DNA of 64,000 bases from Streptomyces ficellus (GCF_009739905.1 NZ_CP034279.1:3038001-3102000), one strand, 5' to 3'. Shown: positions 19,190 to 29,858, counted from the first letter of the stretch. A program made the numbers and translations. The notes: generated by a model from the sequence alone, not told the origin.

Positions 19190-20540
19190 CGTCAGCCTCC
19201 TTTCCGTCACGCTCAGTATCGGCGCCACCACTGACAATCAACTCGCGCTCCGAGCGCGGCCGTCGGCGGGGCACCGGCGGCAGGGTCTGTCCGGGGAGCG
19301 GCGGTACGGGGAATCCGCCGGCCATCGGGTCGAACTCGGCGGGCGGCCCGCCGGCCTCGGCCTCCTTGCCGGTCCTCCGGTCGCGGAACATGTCGACGAG
19401 GAAGGACAGGAGGAGGACGGTGATCACCGCGCCGGCGACGTACAGCACGATCTGCTGGAAGTCGTAGTTCTCGTTGCGCAGCGCCCGCACGGTCGCGACC
19501 AGCATCAGCCAGACGACCGACACCGGGATCAGGACCTTCCAGCCGAGCTTCATCAGCTGGTCGTAGCGGACGCGGGGCAGCGTGCCGCGCAGCCAGATGA
19601 AGAAGAACAGCAGCAGCTGGACCTTGACGACGAACCAGAGCATCGGCCACCAGCCGTGGTTCGCGCCCTCCCAGAAGGTGGAGATCGGGTACGGGGCGCG
19701 CCAGCCGCCCAGGAACAGCGTCACCGACACCGCCGAGACGGTCACCATGTTCACGTACTCGGCGAGCATGAACATCGCGAACTTGATGGAGCTGTACTCG
19801 GTGTTGAAGCCGCCGACCAGGTCGCCCTCGGACTCGGGCATGTCGAACGGGGCGCGGTTGGTCTCACCGACCATGGTGACGATGTAGATGATGAACGACA
19901 CCGGCAGCAGGATGATGTACCAGCGGTCCGCCTGCGCCTCGACGATCGCCGAGGTCGACATCGACCCGGAGTAGAGGAAGACGGACGCGAAGGCGGCGCC
20001 CATGGCGATCTCGTAGGAGATCATCTGCGCGCAGGAGCGCAGACCGCCGAGGAGCGGATAGGTGGAGCCGGACGACCAGCCGGCCAGCACGATGCCGTAG
20101 ATGCCGACGGAGGCGACCGCGAGGACGTAGAGCATCGCGATCGGCAGGTCGGTCAGCTGCATCGTGGTGCGCTGCCCGAAGATCGACACCTCGTTCCCGG
20201 CGGGCCCGAACGGGATCACCGCGATCGCCATGAACGCCGGGATGGCGGCGATGATCGGCGCGAGGATGTAGACGACCTTGTCGGCCCGCTTGACGACCAC
20301 GTCCTCCTTCAGCATCAGTTTGATGCCGTCCGCGAGGGACTGGAGCAGGCCCCACGGGCCGTGCCGGTTGGGGCCGATGCGCAGCTGCATCCAGGCGACC
20401 ACCTTGCGCTCCCACACGATGGAGAAGAGCACGGTGACCATGAGGAAGGCGAAGCAGAAGACCGCCTTGACCGCCACGAGCCACCAGGGGTCGCGGCCGA
20501 ACATGGAGAGGTCCTCCGCCGCCAGGGTGTACAGGCTCAT
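19182..20540 (-). CDS. nuoH: NADH-quinone oxidoreductase subunit H
   Basis: 452 residues, eight transmembrane helices, forming the quinone-entry chamber with NuoB and NuoD. Signatures: [52 protein letters not shown] (acidic quinone-site loop) and [18 protein letters not shown]. The last ~90 residues are a Pro/Arg-rich hydrophilic tail. ATG overlaps the nuoG stop. Confidence 0.97.
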   Translation of the reverse strand: MSLYTLAAEDLSMFGRDPWWLVAVKAVFCFAFLMVTVLFSIVWERKVVAWMQLRIGPNRHGPWGLLQSLADGIKLMLKEDVVVKRADKVVYILAPIIAAIPAFMAIAVIPFGPAGNEVSIFGQRTTMQLTDLPIAMLYVLAVASVGIYGIVLAGWSSGSTYPLLGGLRSCAQMISYEIAMGAAFASVFLYSGSMSTSAIVEAQADRWYIILLPVSFIIYIVTMVGETNRAPFDMPESEGDLVGGFNTEYSSIKFAMFMLAEYVNMVTVSAVSVTLFLGGWRAPYPISTFWEGANHGWWPMLWFVVKVQLLLFFFIWLRGTLPRVRYDQLMKLGWKVLIPVSVVWLMLVATVRALRNENYDFQQIVLYVAGAVITVLLLSFLVDMFRDRRTGKEAEAGGPPAEFDPMAGGFPVPPLPGQTLPPVPRRRPRSERELIVSGGADTERDGKEADGV

Positions 20541-23035
20541 GCCTCCACCTCCGTGGGGGCCGCGGCGTTCGGGGTCGTCGGGGCGAGGCGGACCAGCTGC
20601 CCGGGCGCGGCGCCCACGGCGGACGGCACGCCGCCGGGCGTGGAGTTCAGCGGCAGCCACACCACCCGGTCGGGCATGTCGGTGACCAGCAGCGGCAGTT
20701 CGGCCGAACCGGCCGGTCCGGTCACCTTCAGGACGTCACCGTCCTTGACGCCCGTCTCCGCGGCTGTGGCCGCCGAGAGGCGGGCCACCGCGGCGTGCCG
20801 GGTGCCCGCCAGGGCCTCGTCGCCCTCCTGGAGGACGCCCAGGTCCAGCAGCATCCGGTGGCCGGCCAGCACCGCCTCGCCCTCCCCCGCGCGGGGCAGC
20901 GGTGCGGCGGCCTCCACCGGGTCGCCGGCCCGGGCGCCGTCCCAGGCGCCGAGCCGGTCCATCTCGCGGCGCACGGCCTTCACGTCCGGCAGCGCGAAGT
21001 GCACGTCCATCGTGTCGGCCAGCATGTGCAGCACCCGGGCGTCGGCCGGGGCGAGCGTGCGGGTCATGTGCTCCGGCTTCAGCGCGGCCTCGAACATCCG
21101 CACCCTGCCCTCCCAGTTGAGGAAGGTGCCCGGCTTCTCCGCGACGGCGGCCACCGGGAGGACCACGTCCGCCCGCTCGGTGACCTCGCCGGGCCGCAGC
21201 TCCAGCGACACCACGAACGCCGCGTCCAGCGCCTCACGCGCGCGCTGCGGGTCCGGCAGGTCGGCCACCTCCACGCCGCCGACGAGCAGCGCGCCCAGCT
21301 CGCCGGTGGCCGCGGCCTCCACGATCTGGCCCGTGTCCCGCCCGTAGCGGTGCGGCAGTTCCCGTACGCCCCAGGCGGCGGAGACCTCCTCACGCGCGCG
21401 TGGATCGGTGGCGGGCCGCCCGCCAGGCAGCAGGGACGGGATGGCGCCCGCCCACAGCGCGCCGCGCTCACCGGCCCGGCGCGGGATCCACACCAGCTCC
21501 GCGCCCGTCGCCGCCGCGGCGCGCACCGCGGCGGTCAGCGCGCCCGGCACTCCCGCCAGCCGCTCGCCGACCGCCAGGACCGCGCCGGGCTCCCGCAGGG
21601 CCCGGGAGGCGGCGGTGCCGTCCGCGTCCAGCCCCGTCCCGGCGGCGAGCGCGTCCAGCCACTCGGGTTCCGTCCCGGGCGCGGCCGGCAGCAGCGTGCC
21701 GCCCGCCTTCGTCAGGCCCCTGGTGGCGTGCGAGGCGAGCGCGTAGGTCCGCTGGCCCGCTTTTCGCCACGCCTTGCGCAGCCGCAGGAAGACGCCCGGG
21801 GCCTCCTCCTCCGCCTCCAGTCCGGCGAGCAGCACCGCCGGGGCGGCCTCCAGGGAGGTGTACGTGACGCCGGCTCCGTCCAGGTCCCGGCCGCGTCCCG
21901 CGACCCGGGCGGCCAGGAAGTCGGCCTCCTCGCTGCTGTGGACGCGGGCGCGGAAGTCGACGTCGTTGGTGTCGAGGGCCACCCGGGCGAACTTGGCGTA
22001 CGCGTAGGCGTCCTCGACGGTCAGCCGCCCGCCGGCCAGGACGCCGGTGCGGCCGCGGACCAGTCCCCGGGCCGCCGCCTCCAGCGCCTCGGGCCAGGAC
22101 GCGGGCTCCAGCTCACCGGTCTCGGGCCGGCGCACCAGCGGCGTGGTGAGCCGGTCGCGCGCCTGCGCGTACCGGAACGCGAAGCGCCCCTTGTCGCACA
22201 TCCACTCCTCGTTGACCTCCGGGTCGTTGGCGGCGAGCCGCCGCATGACCTTGCCGCGCCGGTGGTCGGTGCGGGTGGCGCAGCCGCCCGCGCAGTGCTC
22301 GCACACCGACGGGCTGGAGACCAGGTCGAAGGGGCGGGAGCGGAACCGGTACGCCGCCGAGGTCAGCGCGCCGACCGGGCAGATCTGGATGGTGTTGCCG
22401 GAGAAGTAGGACTGGAACGGGTCGCCCTCGCCGGTGCCGACCTGCTGGAGCGCGCCGCGCTCGATCAGTTCGATCATCGGGTCGCCGGCGACCTGGTTGG
22501 AGAACCGGGTGCAGCGGGCGCACAGGACGCACCGCTCGCGGTCGAGCAGCACCTGGGTGGAGATCGGCACGGGTTTCTCGTAGGTGCGCTTGCGGCCCTC
22601 GAACCGGGAGTCGGCCTGCCCGTGCGACATGGCCTGGTTCTGCAGCGGGCACTCGCCGCCCTTGTCGCAGACCGGGCAGTCCAGCGGGTGGTTGATGAGC
22701 AGCAGCTCCATCACCCCGACCTGGGCCTTCTCGGCGACGGGCGAGGTGAGCTGCGACTTGACGACCATGCCGTCGGTGCAGGTGATGGTGCAGGACGCCA
22801 TCGGCTTGCGCTGGCCCTCGACCTCGACGATGCACTGGCGGCAGGCGCCTGCCGGGTCGAGGAGGGGGTGGTCGCAGAACCGGGGGATCTCGATGCCGAG
22901 CTGTTCGGCGGCGCGGATGACCAGCGTCCCCTTGGGGACGGAGATCTCGATCCCGTCGATGGTCAGGGTGACCAGGTCTTCGGGCGGGACGGCCGCGCCG
23001 CCGCCCTGGGCGGGGCCGGATGCCATGACGGTCAC
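20537..23035 (-). CDS. nuoG: NADH-quinone oxidoreductase subunit G
   Basis: 832 residues. The N-terminus holds a 2Fe-2S ferredoxin domain (C54, C65, C68 in [18 protein letters not shown]), then the His/Cys-ligated 4Fe-4S segment ([17 protein letters not shown]) and a further 4Fe-4S motif ([14 protein letters not shown]). The CEHCAGGC motif starts the molybdopterin-oxidoreductase-like body, which in complex I binds no cofactor and is poorly conserved. GTG 23035 overlaps the nuoF stop (GTGA). Confidence 0.96.
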   Translation of the reverse strand: MTVMASGPAQGGGAAVPPEDLVTLTIDGIEISVPKGTLVIRAAEQLGIEIPRFCDHPLLDPAGACRQCIVEVEGQRKPMASCTITCTDGMVVKSQLTSPVAEKAQVGVMELLLINHPLDCPVCDKGGECPLQNQAMSHGQADSRFEGRKRTYEKPVPISTQVLLDRERCVLCARCTRFSNQVAGDPMIELIERGALQQVGTGEGDPFQSYFSGNTIQICPVGALTSAAYRFRSRPFDLVSSPSVCEHCAGGCATRTDHRRGKVMRRLAANDPEVNEEWMCDKGRFAFRYAQARDRLTTPLVRRPETGELEPASWPEALEAAARGLVRGRTGVLAGGRLTVEDAYAYAKFARVALDTNDVDFRARVHSSEEADFLAARVAGRGRDLDGAGVTYTSLEAAPAVLLAGLEAEEEAPGVFLRLRKAWRKAGQRTYALASHATRGLTKAGGTLLPAAPGTEPEWLDALAAGTGLDADGTAASRALREPGAVLAVGERLAGVPGALTAAVRAAAATGAELVWIPRRAGERGALWAGAIPSLLPGGRPATDPRAREEVSAAWGVRELPHRYGRDTGQIVEAAATGELGALLVGGVEVADLPDPQRAREALDAAFVVSLELRPGEVTERADVVLPVAAVAEKPGTFLNWEGRVRMFEAALKPEHMTRTLAPADARVLHMLADTMDVHFALPDVKAVRREMDRLGAWDGARAGDPVEAAAPLPRAGEGEAVLAGHRMLLDLGVLQEGDEALAGTRHAAVARLSAATAAETGVKDGDVLKVTGPAGSAELPLLVTDMPDRVVWLPLNSTPGGVPSAVGAAPGQLVRLAPTTPNAAAPTEVEA

Positions 23036-24375
23036 GCCGTCACCTCCACGTGGTTGTCCGCCCAGGCGGTCGACTTGGCCGGGTCGAAGGGGCAGCCCTT
23101 GCCCGTGATGTGCTGCTCGTACTCGCCGCGGAAGTACTTCAGCGACGAGAAGATCGGCGAGGCGGCGCCGTCGCCGAGGGCGCAGAACGACTTGCCGTTG
23201 ATGTTGTCGGCGATGTCGTTCAGCTTGTCGAGGTCGCCGAGCGTGCCCTTGCCGGCCTCGATGTCGCGGAGCAACTGCACCAGCCAGTAGGTGCCTTCGC
23301 GGCAGGGGGTGCACTTGCCGCACGACTCGTGGGCGTAGAACTCCGTCCAGCGGGTGACCGCCCGCACCACGCACGTCGTCTCGTCGAAGCACTGGAGCGC
23401 CTTGGTGCCGAGCATCGAGCCGGCCGCGCCGACGCCCTCGTAGTCGAGGGGGACGTCCAGGTGCTCGTCGGTGAACATCGGCGTCGACGAGCCGCCGGGC
23501 GTCCAGAACTTCAGCCGGTGGCCGCGCCGCATGCCGCCGCTCATGTCGAGGAGCTGGCGCAGGGTGATGCCGAGGGGCGCCTCGTACTGGCCGGGTGAGG
23601 CGACGTGGCCGCTGAGCGAGTAGAGCGTGAAGCCGGGGGACTTCTCGCTGCCCATGGAACGGAACCAGTCCTTGCCCCGGTGGAGGATCGCGGGAACCGA
23701 CGCGATGGACTCGACGTTGTTCACCACGGTGGGGCAGGCGTACAGACCGGCGACCGCGGGGAAGGGGGGCCGCAGCCGGGGCTGGCCGCGGCGGCCTTCG
23801 AGCGAGTCGAGCAGCGCGGTCTCCTCACCGCAGATGTACGCGCCGGCGCCGGCGTGCACGGTGAGTTCGAGGTCGAGTCCGCTGCCGAGGATGTTCCGGC
23901 CGAGGTAGCCCGCCGCGTACGCCTCGCGCACGGCCTCGTGCAGCCGGCGCAGCACGGGGACGACCTCGCCCCGCAGGTAGATGAAGGCGTGGCTGGACCG
24001 GATCGCGTAGCAGGCGATCACGATCCCCTCGATGAGGGAGTGCGGGTTGGCGAACAGGAGCGGGATGTCCTTGCAGGTGCCGGGCTCCGACTCGTCGGCG
24101 TTGACGACGAGGTAGTGGGGCTTGCCGTCGCCCTGCGGGATGAACTGCCACTTCATCCCGGTGGGGAAGCCCGCGCCGCCGCGGCCGCGCAGGCCGGAGT
24201 CCTTGACGTACGCGATGAGGTCGTCGGGCGTCATGGCGAGGGCCTTCTTGAGGCCCTCGTAGCCGTCGTGCCGCTTGTAGGTCTCCAGCGTCCAGGAGTC
24301 CGGCTGGTCCCAGAACGCGGACAGGACCGGTGCGAGCAGTTTCTCCGGGCTGGGTGTCTCGGTCGCCACCGTCAT
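23032..24375 (-). CDS. nuoF: NADH-quinone oxidoreductase subunit F (NADH- and FMN-binding)
   Basis: 447 residues. The FMN/NADH site is shown by [16 protein letters not shown] and [14 protein letters not shown], followed by [19 protein letters not shown]. Near the C-terminus [12 protein letters not shown], with a later Cys, ligates the N3 4Fe-4S cluster. It accepts hydride from NADH at the tip of the peripheral arm together with NuoE. ATG overlaps the nuoE stop (ATGA). Confidence 0.97.
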   Translation of the reverse strand: MTVATETPSPEKLLAPVLSAFWDQPDSWTLETYKRHDGYEGLKKALAMTPDDLIAYVKDSGLRGRGGAGFPTGMKWQFIPQGDGKPHYLVVNADESEPGTCKDIPLLFANPHSLIEGIVIACYAIRSSHAFIYLRGEVVPVLRRLHEAVREAYAAGYLGRNILGSGLDLELTVHAGAGAYICGEETALLDSLEGRRGQPRLRPPFPAVAGLYACPTVVNNVESIASVPAILHRGKDWFRSMGSEKSPGFTLYSLSGHVASPGQYEAPLGITLRQLLDMSGGMRRGHRLKFWTPGGSSTPMFTDEHLDVPLDYEGVGAAGSMLGTKALQCFDETTCVVRAVTRWTEFYAHESCGKCTPCREGTYWLVQLLRDIEAGKGTLGDLDKLNDIADNINGKSFCALGDGAASPIFSSLKYFRGEYEQHITGKGCPFDPAKSTAWADNHVEVTA

Positions 24376-25235
24376 CACTCCCCCTCCTCGGTGGCCGGGC
24401 CGGCCGGACCGACCGGGCCGGACGGGTGCTGCGGGTCGGAGGCGGACGTCGGCTGGGGCGCGTCGTGCGAGCTGAGGTGCTCCGAGCCGGGCTCGTCGCG
24501 CGGGGCGTCCCGCGGGGCCTCGCCGCGCGGGTGGACCACCCGGGCGCCGGGCGCGGCCTCGCCCTTGGCGAGCTTGAGGCCGATCAGCGAGGCGGGACCC
24601 GCGCCGCCGGTCGCCTCGACCGCGCCGGGGCGCTCGTCGGGGAAGCCGGCGAGGATGCGGGCGGTCTCCTTGTACGTGCACAGGGGCGCGCCGCGGGTGG
24701 GTGCGACGGGCCGGCCGGCGCGCAGGTCGTCGACGAGCCGCTTGGCCGACTCGGGCGTCTGGTTGTCGAAGAACTCCCAGTTGACCATCACCACGGGGGC
24801 GAAGTCGCAGGCCGCGTTGCACTCGATGTGTTCGAGGGTGACCTTGCCGTCGGACGTCGTCTCGCTGTTGCCGACGCCGAGGTGCCGCTGGAGCTCCTCG
24901 AAGATGGCGTCGCCGCCCATGACGGCGCACAGGGTGTTGGTGCACACCCCGACCTGGTAGTCGCCGGAGGGCCGCCGCCGGTACATGGAGTAGAAGGTGG
25001 CGACGGCGGTGACCTCGGCGGTGGTCAGGTCCAGCACCTCGGCGCAGAACCGCATGCCGGTGCGGGTGACGTGCCCCTCCTCGGACTGCACCAGGTGCAG
25101 CAGGGGCAGCAGGGCGGAGCGGCTGTCGGGGTAGCGGGCGACGACCTCGCGGGCGTCCGCTTCGAGCCGGGCGCGCACATCGGCCGGGTAATCGGGGGCG
25201 GGGAGCTGCGGCATCCCCAAGCTGACGTCTGTCAT
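24375..25235 (-). CDS. nuoE: NADH-quinone oxidoreductase subunit E
   Basis: 286 residues. The thioredoxin-like 2Fe-2S domain ends near residue 160, with cluster ligands C98, C103, C139 and C143 (VCTNTLC, ECNAAC). It carries an unusually long extension: after residue ~215 a Pro/Glu/Ala/Ser-rich low-complexity tail follows, which is not part of the fold. The ATG overlaps the nuoD stop by one base (TAATG). Confidence 0.96.
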   Translation of the reverse strand: MTDVSLGMPQLPAPDYPADVRARLEADAREVVARYPDSRSALLPLLHLVQSEEGHVTRTGMRFCAEVLDLTTAEVTAVATFYSMYRRRPSGDYQVGVCTNTLCAVMGGDAIFEELQRHLGVGNSETTSDGKVTLEHIECNAACDFAPVVMVNWEFFDNQTPESAKRLVDDLRAGRPVAPTRGAPLCTYKETARILAGFPDERPGAVEATGGAGPASLIGLKLAKGEAAPGARVVHPRGEAPRDAPRDEPGSEHLSSHDAPQPTSASDPQHPSGPVGPAGPATEEGE

Positions 25236-26575
25236 TACCGGTCGACGCCTCCCATCACGGGGTCGATGGACGCGACGGCGACGATGACGTCGGCGACCTG
25301 GCCGCCTTCGCACATGGCCGCCATGGCCTGGAGGTTGGTGAAGGACGGGTCGCGGAAGTGGACCCGGTAGGGGCGGGTGCCGCCGTCGCTGACGACGTGG
25401 ACGCCGAGCTCGCCCTTGGGCGACTCGACCGCCGTGTAGGTCTGGCCGGGCGGGACCCGGAAGCCCTCGGTGACCAGCTTGAAGTGGTGGATCAGGGCCT
25501 CCATGGAGGTGCCCATGATCTTCTTGATGTGGTCGAGGGAGTTGCCGAGCCCGTCGGGGCCGAGGGCGAGCTGCGCGGGCCAGGCGATCTTCTTGTCGGC
25601 GACCATCACCGGGCCGGGCTCCAGCCGGTCCAGGCACTGCTCGACGATCCGCAGCGACTGGCGCATCTCCTCCAGCCGGATCAGGAAGCGGCCGTAGGCG
25701 TCGCAGGTGTCGGCGGTGGGGACGTCGAAGTCGTACGTCTCGTAGCCGCAGTACGGGTCGGTCTTGCGCAGGTCGTGCGGGAGGCCCGCGGAGCGCAGGA
25801 TCGGCCCCGTCGCGCCGAGGGCCATGCAGCCGGCCAGGTCGAGGTAGCCGATGTCCTGCATGCGGGCCTTGAAGATGGGGTTGCCGGTGGCGAGCTTGTC
25901 GTACTCCGGCATGTTCTTCTTCATGGTCTTCACGAACTCGCGGAGCTGGTCGACCGCGCCGGGCGGCAGGTCCTGTGCGAGGCCGCCGGGGCGGATGAAC
26001 GCGTGGTTCATGCGCAGCCCGGTGATCAGTTCGTACAGGTCCAGGATCAGCTCGCGGTCCCGGAAGCCGTAGATCATGATGGTGGTGGCGCCGAGTTCCA
26101 TGCCGCCGGTGGCGATGCACACCAGGTGGGAGGAGAGCCGGTTGAGTTCCATCAGCAGGACGCGGATGACCGTCGCCCGGTCGGGGATCTGGTCCTCGAT
26201 GCCGAGGAGCTTCTCCACGCCCAGGCAGTACGCCGTCTCGTTGAAGAACGGCGTCAGGTAGTCCATGCGCGTGACGAAGGTCGTGCCCTGCGTCCAGGTG
26301 CGGTACTCGAGGTTCTTCTCGATGCCGGTGTGGAGGTAGCCGATGCCGCAGCGGGCCTCGGTGACGGTCTCGCCGTCGATCTCCAGGATGAGCCGGAGCA
26401 CGCCGTGCGTGGACGGGTGCTGGGGGCCCATGTTGACGACGATCCGCTCGTCGTCGGCCTCGGCCGCGGACCGGGCGACCTCGTCCCAGTCGCCGCCGGT
26501 GACGGTGTAGACGGTGCCCTCGGTGGTCTCGCGGGCGTCGGCCCGCGGGGCCTGGGGAGCGTGTGGGGTGGTCAC
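25235..26575 (-). CDS. nuoD: NADH-quinone oxidoreductase subunit D
   Basis: 446 residues, the 49-kDa/[NiFe]-hydrogenase-like subunit that lines the quinone cavity. Conserved blocks: [14 protein letters not shown] (quinone-site His), [36 protein letters not shown] and [15 protein letters not shown]. The GTG start overlaps the nuoC stop (GTGA). Confidence 0.97.
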   Translation of the reverse strand: MTTPHAPQAPRADARETTEGTVYTVTGGDWDEVARSAAEADDERIVVNMGPQHPSTHGVLRLILEIDGETVTEARCGIGYLHTGIEKNLEYRTWTQGTTFVTRMDYLTPFFNETAYCLGVEKLLGIEDQIPDRATVIRVLLMELNRLSSHLVCIATGGMELGATTIMIYGFRDRELILDLYELITGLRMNHAFIRPGGLAQDLPPGAVDQLREFVKTMKKNMPEYDKLATGNPIFKARMQDIGYLDLAGCMALGATGPILRSAGLPHDLRKTDPYCGYETYDFDVPTADTCDAYGRFLIRLEEMRQSLRIVEQCLDRLEPGPVMVADKKIAWPAQLALGPDGLGNSLDHIKKIMGTSMEALIHHFKLVTEGFRVPPGQTYTAVESPKGELGVHVVSDGGTRPYRVHFRDPSFTNLQAMAAMCEGGQVADVIVAVASIDPVMGGVDR

Positions 26576-27303
26576 GAGTACGACCTCCGCTGGTCCGGAG
26601 CCGGGATCTGGGCGCCCTTGTACTCGACGGCGATGCCGCCGAGGGGGTAGTCCTTGCGCTGCGGGAAGCCCTGCCAGTCGTCCGGCATCATGATCCGGGT
26701 GAGGGCGGGGTGGCCGTCGAAGATCAGCCCGAAGAAGTCGTACGTCTCGCGCTCGTGCCAGTCGTTGGTCGGGTAGACCGCGACGAGCGAGGGGACGTGC
26801 GGGTCGGCGTCCGGGGCGGTGACCTCCAGCCGGATCAGCCGGCCGTGGGTGAGCGAGCGCAGGTGGTACACCGCGTGCAGTTCGCGGCCCTTGTCGCCCT
26901 CGTAGTGGACGCCGCTGACGCCGGTGCACAGCTCGAAGCGCAGGGCGGGGTCGTCGCGCAGGGTGCGGGCGACGCGCAGCAGGTGCTCGCGGGCGATGTG
27001 GAAGGTCAGCTCGCCGCGGTCGACGACCGTCTTCTCGATGGCGTTCGCCGGGAGGAGCCCCTGTTCCTCCAGGGCGCCCTCCAGCTCGTCGGCGACCTCG
27101 TCGAACCAGCCGCCGTAGGGGCGGGTGGCCGGGCCGGGCAGGCGTACGGAGCGGACGAGGCCGCCGTAGCCGGAGGTGTCGCCGCCGCTGTTGGCGCCGA
27201 ACATGCCGCGCTGGACGCGGACCTCCTCGCCGTGGTCGCCGCGCTGGCCGGGCAGGTTCTGCGCGCTGAGGTCCTTGTCGGGGTTGGGCCGGTCGTCGCT
27301 CAT
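26572..27303 (-). CDS. nuoC: NADH-quinone oxidoreductase subunit C
   Basis: 243 residues, the 30-kDa subunit of the peripheral arm. Signature [47 protein letters not shown] near the C-terminus. An N-terminal extension of about 50 Gly/Arg-rich residues is typical for actinomycetes. Separate from NuoD, unlike the NuoCD fusion of Escherichia coli. ATG overlaps the nuoB stop. Confidence 0.97.
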   Translation of the reverse strand: MSDDRPNPDKDLSAQNLPGQRGDHGEEVRVQRGMFGANSGGDTSGYGGLVRSVRLPGPATRPYGGWFDEVADELEGALEEQGLLPANAIEKTVVDRGELTFHIAREHLLRVARTLRDDPALRFELCTGVSGVHYEGDKGRELHAVYHLRSLTHGRLIRLEVTAPDADPHVPSLVAVYPTNDWHERETYDFFGLIFDGHPALTRIMMPDDWQGFPQRKDYPLGGIAVEYKGAQIPAPDQRRSYS

Positions 27304-27854
27304 CGCAGCAGCCCCTTCATCTCGATCGTGGGCAGTGCCTTGAGCGCCGCTTCCTCGGCCTCGCGGGCCGCCTCGCGCGCGTTCACGCCGAGCTTGGAGC
27401 CCTGGATCTTCTGGTGGAGCTTGAGGATCGCGTCCATCAGCATCTCCGGGCGCGGCGGGCAGCCGGGCAAATAGATGTCGACGGGGACGATGTGGTCGAC
27501 ACCCTGCACAATCGCGTAATTGTTGAACATCCCGCCCGACGATGCGCAAACCCCCATGGAAATGACCCACTTGGGGTTGGGCATCTGGTCGTAGACCTGG
27601 CGCAGGACGGGCGCCATCTTCTGGCTCACCCGGCCCGCCACGATCATCAGGTCGGCCTGGCGCGGTGAGCCGCGGAAGACCTCCATGCCGAAGCGCGCCA
27701 GGTCGTACCGCCCGGCGCCGGTGGTCATCATCTCGATGGCACAGCAGGCGAGGCCGAAGGTCGCGGGGAAGACGGACGCCTTGCGCACCCAGCCCGCGGC
27801 CTGTTCGACGGTCGTCAGCAGAAAACCGCTCGGCAGTTTCTCTTCGAGTCCCAT
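27300..27854 (-). CDS. nuoB: NADH-quinone oxidoreductase subunit B
   Basis: 184 residues. Holds the terminal N2 4Fe-4S cluster, which hands electrons to menaquinone; ligands are the tandem C37-C38 ([10 protein letters not shown]), C103 (GVCASSGG) and C132 (LPGCPPRPE). ATG start with GAGGGG upstream; 18 bases after nuoA. The promoter-proximal pair nuoA-nuoB is the only junction without overlap near the operon front. Confidence 0.97.
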   Translation of the reverse strand: MGLEEKLPSGFLLTTVEQAAGWVRKASVFPATFGLACCAIEMMTTGAGRYDLARFGMEVFRGSPRQADLMIVAGRVSQKMAPVLRQVYDQMPNPKWVISMGVCASSGGMFNNYAIVQGVDHIVPVDIYLPGCPPRPEMLMDAILKLHQKIQGSKLGVNAREAAREAEEAALKALPTIEMKGLLR

Positions 27855-27872
27855 GTGGTGCCCCTCAGCCCC

Positions 27873-28232
27873 TCAGTCCCATTCCAGGCCGCCGCGCCGC
27901 CACACGTACGCGTAGGCGACGAAGACGGTGAGCACGAAGAGCAGCATCTCCACGAGCCCGAAAAGCCCCAGGGCGTCGAAGCTGACGGCCCAGGGGTAGA
28001 GGAAGACGATCTCGATGTCGAAGACGATGAAGAGCATCGCCGTCAGGTAGTACTTGATGGGGAAGCGGCCCCCTCCGGCCGGAGTGGGCGTCGGCTCGAT
28101 GCCGCACTCGTATGCCTGAAGCTTCGCCCGGTTGTACCTCTTTGGGCCGATAAGCGTGGCCATGACCACGGAGAAGATCGCAAACCCTGCCCCGAGGGCG
28201 CCGAGCACGAGGATGGGCGCGTAGGCATTCAC
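27873..28232 (-). CDS. nuoA: NADH-quinone oxidoreductase subunit A
   Basis: 119 residues, three transmembrane helices, first gene of the operon. YECGIEPTPTPAGGGRFPIKYYLTAMLFIVFDIEIVFLYPWAV is the family hallmark. The GTG at 28232 is chosen because GGAAGGAG lies eight bases before it and the family normally begins here; an in-frame ATG 78 bases upstream would add an unrelated Arg-rich leader. A Rex-type operator lies 80 bases upstream. Confidence 0.96.
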   Translation of the reverse strand: MNAYAPILVLGALGAGFAIFSVVMATLIGPKRYNRAKLQAYECGIEPTPTPAGGGRFPIKYYLTAMLFIVFDIEIVFLYPWAVSFDALGLFGLVEMLLFVLTVFVAYAYVWRRGGLEWD

Positions 28233-28311
28233 GCTCCTCGCTCCTTCCAGTCGTCCTTGACCGATGGACCGCACCGGGCACCGTCTCGCCGCCTCGCGAA
28301 GATCGTGCACA

Positions 28312-28327
28312 TGTGAGGCAGTTCACA
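28312..28327. promoter_or_regulatory. Rex-type operator upstream of nuoA
   Basis: TGTGAGGCAGTTCACA fits the TGTGA-N6-TCACA consensus bound by the redox-sensing repressor Rex; the half-site GTTCACA is perfect. It lies about 80 bases upstream of the nuoA start codon. In Streptomyces coelicolor Rex represses nuo and cyd genes and is released by a high NADH/NAD+ ratio. The match is visible; binding is inferred from the known regulon. Confidence 0.7.
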
Positions 28328-28426
28328 AGCCCGACTGCTTCGCATCCTATGCCCGTCGATCTGTGATCTGCGACACGGGGTACAGCAACGCTCTTGTGAT
28401 CTCCACCACCAGACGAAGGATCATGA

Positions 28427-28444
28427 ATCACCGGCAGAGGTGAT
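28427..28444. promoter_or_regulatory. Inverted repeat in the nuoA-nlpC intergenic region
   Basis: ATCACC, six bases, GGTGAT: a perfect 6-bp inverted repeat in the 692-base gap between nuoA and the NlpC/P60 gene (28233-28924). It lies nearer nuoA, about 195 bases upstream of its start. No regulator can be named. Confidence 0.4.
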
Positions 28445-28672
28445 CTTCATACCGCGCGTGTCCAGACACTCACAAGACGTGACATTTTCGCGGGTTGGGG
28501 CTGGTCAGAGGGGGCTCGCCCTATCAAGCAGTGGCCACTACAGGCAAATTCGCCCTGGACTCTCCCGGGTGATAAAGAACCTCGCTTCACTCGCGCGAGG
28601 GGCGCCCGGGTAGCGAAGTGGACACGTGCGCGCTTTCACGATCTTCCGGGCATCCCCGGCGGTGACCTTTCC

Positions 28673-28686
28673 GTGACCTGCGTCAC
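28673..28686. promoter_or_regulatory. Candidate CRP site
   Basis: GTGACCTGCGTCAC matches GTG-N6-G-N-CAC, the consensus reported for Streptomyces CRP, and is itself an imperfect palindrome. It lies about 240 bases upstream of the NlpC/P60 start. CRP controls germination and cell-wall hydrolase genes in S. coelicolor. A 14-bp match can occur by chance in GC-rich DNA. Confidence 0.4.
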
Positions 28687-28775
28687 TCCGCCGACCGGCC
28701 CGGAAAAGCGGGCTTGGCCACCGGCGTGAAGGAGTGGTAAGCGCACGGCAATTCGGACGTTTCACGGATAACCCA

Positions 28776-28793
28776 TGATCACGGCCGTGATCA
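28776..28793. promoter_or_regulatory. Perfect 18-bp palindrome
   Basis: TGATCACGGCCGTGATCA reads identically on both strands with no spacer. It lies about 130 bases before the NlpC/P60 start codon, in the zone where the promoter or 5' leader should be. It may be an operator, or a cruciform/hairpin in the leader. A further short stem, AACCG/CGGTT, at 28895-28918 lies just before the start codon. Confidence 0.5.
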
Positions 28794-28924
28794 CCAACGT
28801 CCGCATTGTCCGTTACGGCGTCAATAAGAGGCCGACTGAAGCGGATTCAACCAATCCGGGCACAACTGTGGCGCACACCACGTTTCTTGAAGGGAACCGT
28901 GAAGCCCTGATAGCGGTTGTACTC

Positions 28925-29767
28925 ATGTCCCACACCGCTCACATACCCAGCCACCGGAAGCCCCGCCGCAGCGCTTCGAAGCTCGCGCTGCGGGCCGGAG
29001 TTGCCGGTGGCGTCCTCGGCACCATCGCGGTGGCCGGTGCAGCCGGGCCGGCCAACGCCGAGCCGGTGACCGAGACCATCGAGATGCCCACTCTCAACGC
29101 GGACCTGTCCGCGGACCTGTCCAGCGCCGTCGCCGCCTCCGCCGAGGCGACCCAGCAGGTGGCGCTCGACCAGGAACTGCAGGCTCAGGAGGACGCCGCG
29201 GCCACGAAGGCCGCGAAGGAGGCCAAGACCGCCAAGGCGGAGGCCGAGCGCAAGGCCGAGGCCGAGGAGGCCCAGCGCAAGGCCGAGGCGAAGGCCAAGG
29301 CCGAGGCCGCCGAGCGCGCCTCCCGCTCCTCCGAGCGCACCACGCTCTCCGCGTCCGGCGGCGACTCCGACGAGGACGGCGGCGGCTCCTCCTACGACTC
29401 CGGCCAGGCCACCGGCTCCGCCGCGGCGATCGTGGCCTTCGCCCGCGCCCAGGTCGGCGACGCCTACGTCATGGGCAGCACCGGCCCGAACTCGTGGGAC
29501 TGCTCGGGCCTCGTCCAGGCCGCCTACCGCCAGGCCGGCGTCGACCTCCCGCGCGTCTCCGGCGACCAGTCCAGCCGCGGCACCTCCGTCTCGCTGGACG
29601 ACCTCCAGCCCGGCGACATCCTCTACTGGGGCAGCCGGAGCAACTCGTACCACGTGGCGATCTACGTGGGCGGCGGCAACTTCGTCGGCGCGCAGAACCC
29701 CGGCACCGGTGTCGTCGAGCGCTCGCTCGACTACGACATGCCGTCCGGCGCGGTCCGCGTGCTCTAA
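28925..29767 (+). CDS. Secreted NlpC/P60 peptidoglycan hydrolase
   Basis: 280 residues. A long signal peptide (MSHTAHIPSHRKPRRSASKL then a hydrophobic core ending GPANA, ~residues 1-44). A coiled-coil, Lys/Glu/Ala-rich stalk follows (about residues 65-145), then a Ser/Gly linker, then the NlpC/P60 cysteine peptidase: C193 in WDCSGLVQAAYRQAG and H243 in SYHVAIYVGGG. It cleaves peptide stems in the wall; the stalk is like those of RipA-type hydrolases that need activation. The start is fixed by the signal peptide; the ribosome-binding site is weak, which fits translational control in the long leader. Confidence 0.93.
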   Translation: MSHTAHIPSHRKPRRSASKLALRAGVAGGVLGTIAVAGAAGPANAEPVTETIEMPTLNADLSADLSSAVAASAEATQQVALDQELQAQEDAAATKAAKEAKTAKAEAERKAEAEEAQRKAEAKAKAEAAERASRSSERTTLSASGGDSDEDGGGSSYDSGQATGSAAAIVAFARAQVGDAYVMGSTGPNSWDCSGLVQAAYRQAGVDLPRVSGDQSSRGTSVSLDDLQPGDILYWGSRSNSYHVAIYVGGGNFVGAQNPGTGVVERSLDYDMPSGAVRVL

Positions 29768-29783
29768 GGCGCACCCGCCCGGC

Positions 29784-29832
29784 CCGAAGGGCCGTCGCTC
29801 TCCCGCTCGGGGAGGGAGCGACGGCCCTTCGG
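29784..29832. terminator. Bidirectional intrinsic terminator
   Basis: CCGAAGGGCCGTCGCTC pairs with GAGCGACGGCCCTTCGG (a stem of at least 17 bp, with further imperfect pairing toward the loop). It lies between the converging NlpC/P60 and dehydrogenase genes. Confidence 0.8.
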
Positions 29833-29858
29833 CGTCCCTGCGGCACGTTCAGCCCGCT

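Noticed and set aside
28233..28924. A c-di-AMP (ydaO-type) riboswitch upstream of the NlpC/P60 gene
   Set aside because: Such riboswitches precede several Streptomyces wall-hydrolase genes, but I could not find the conserved GGGGAACC-type core or the expected helices here.
28775..28924. N-terminal extension of the NlpC/P60 protein from an ATG at 28775
   Set aside because: The extension has no signal-peptide features, spans the palindrome, and the ATG at 28925 begins a normal export signal.
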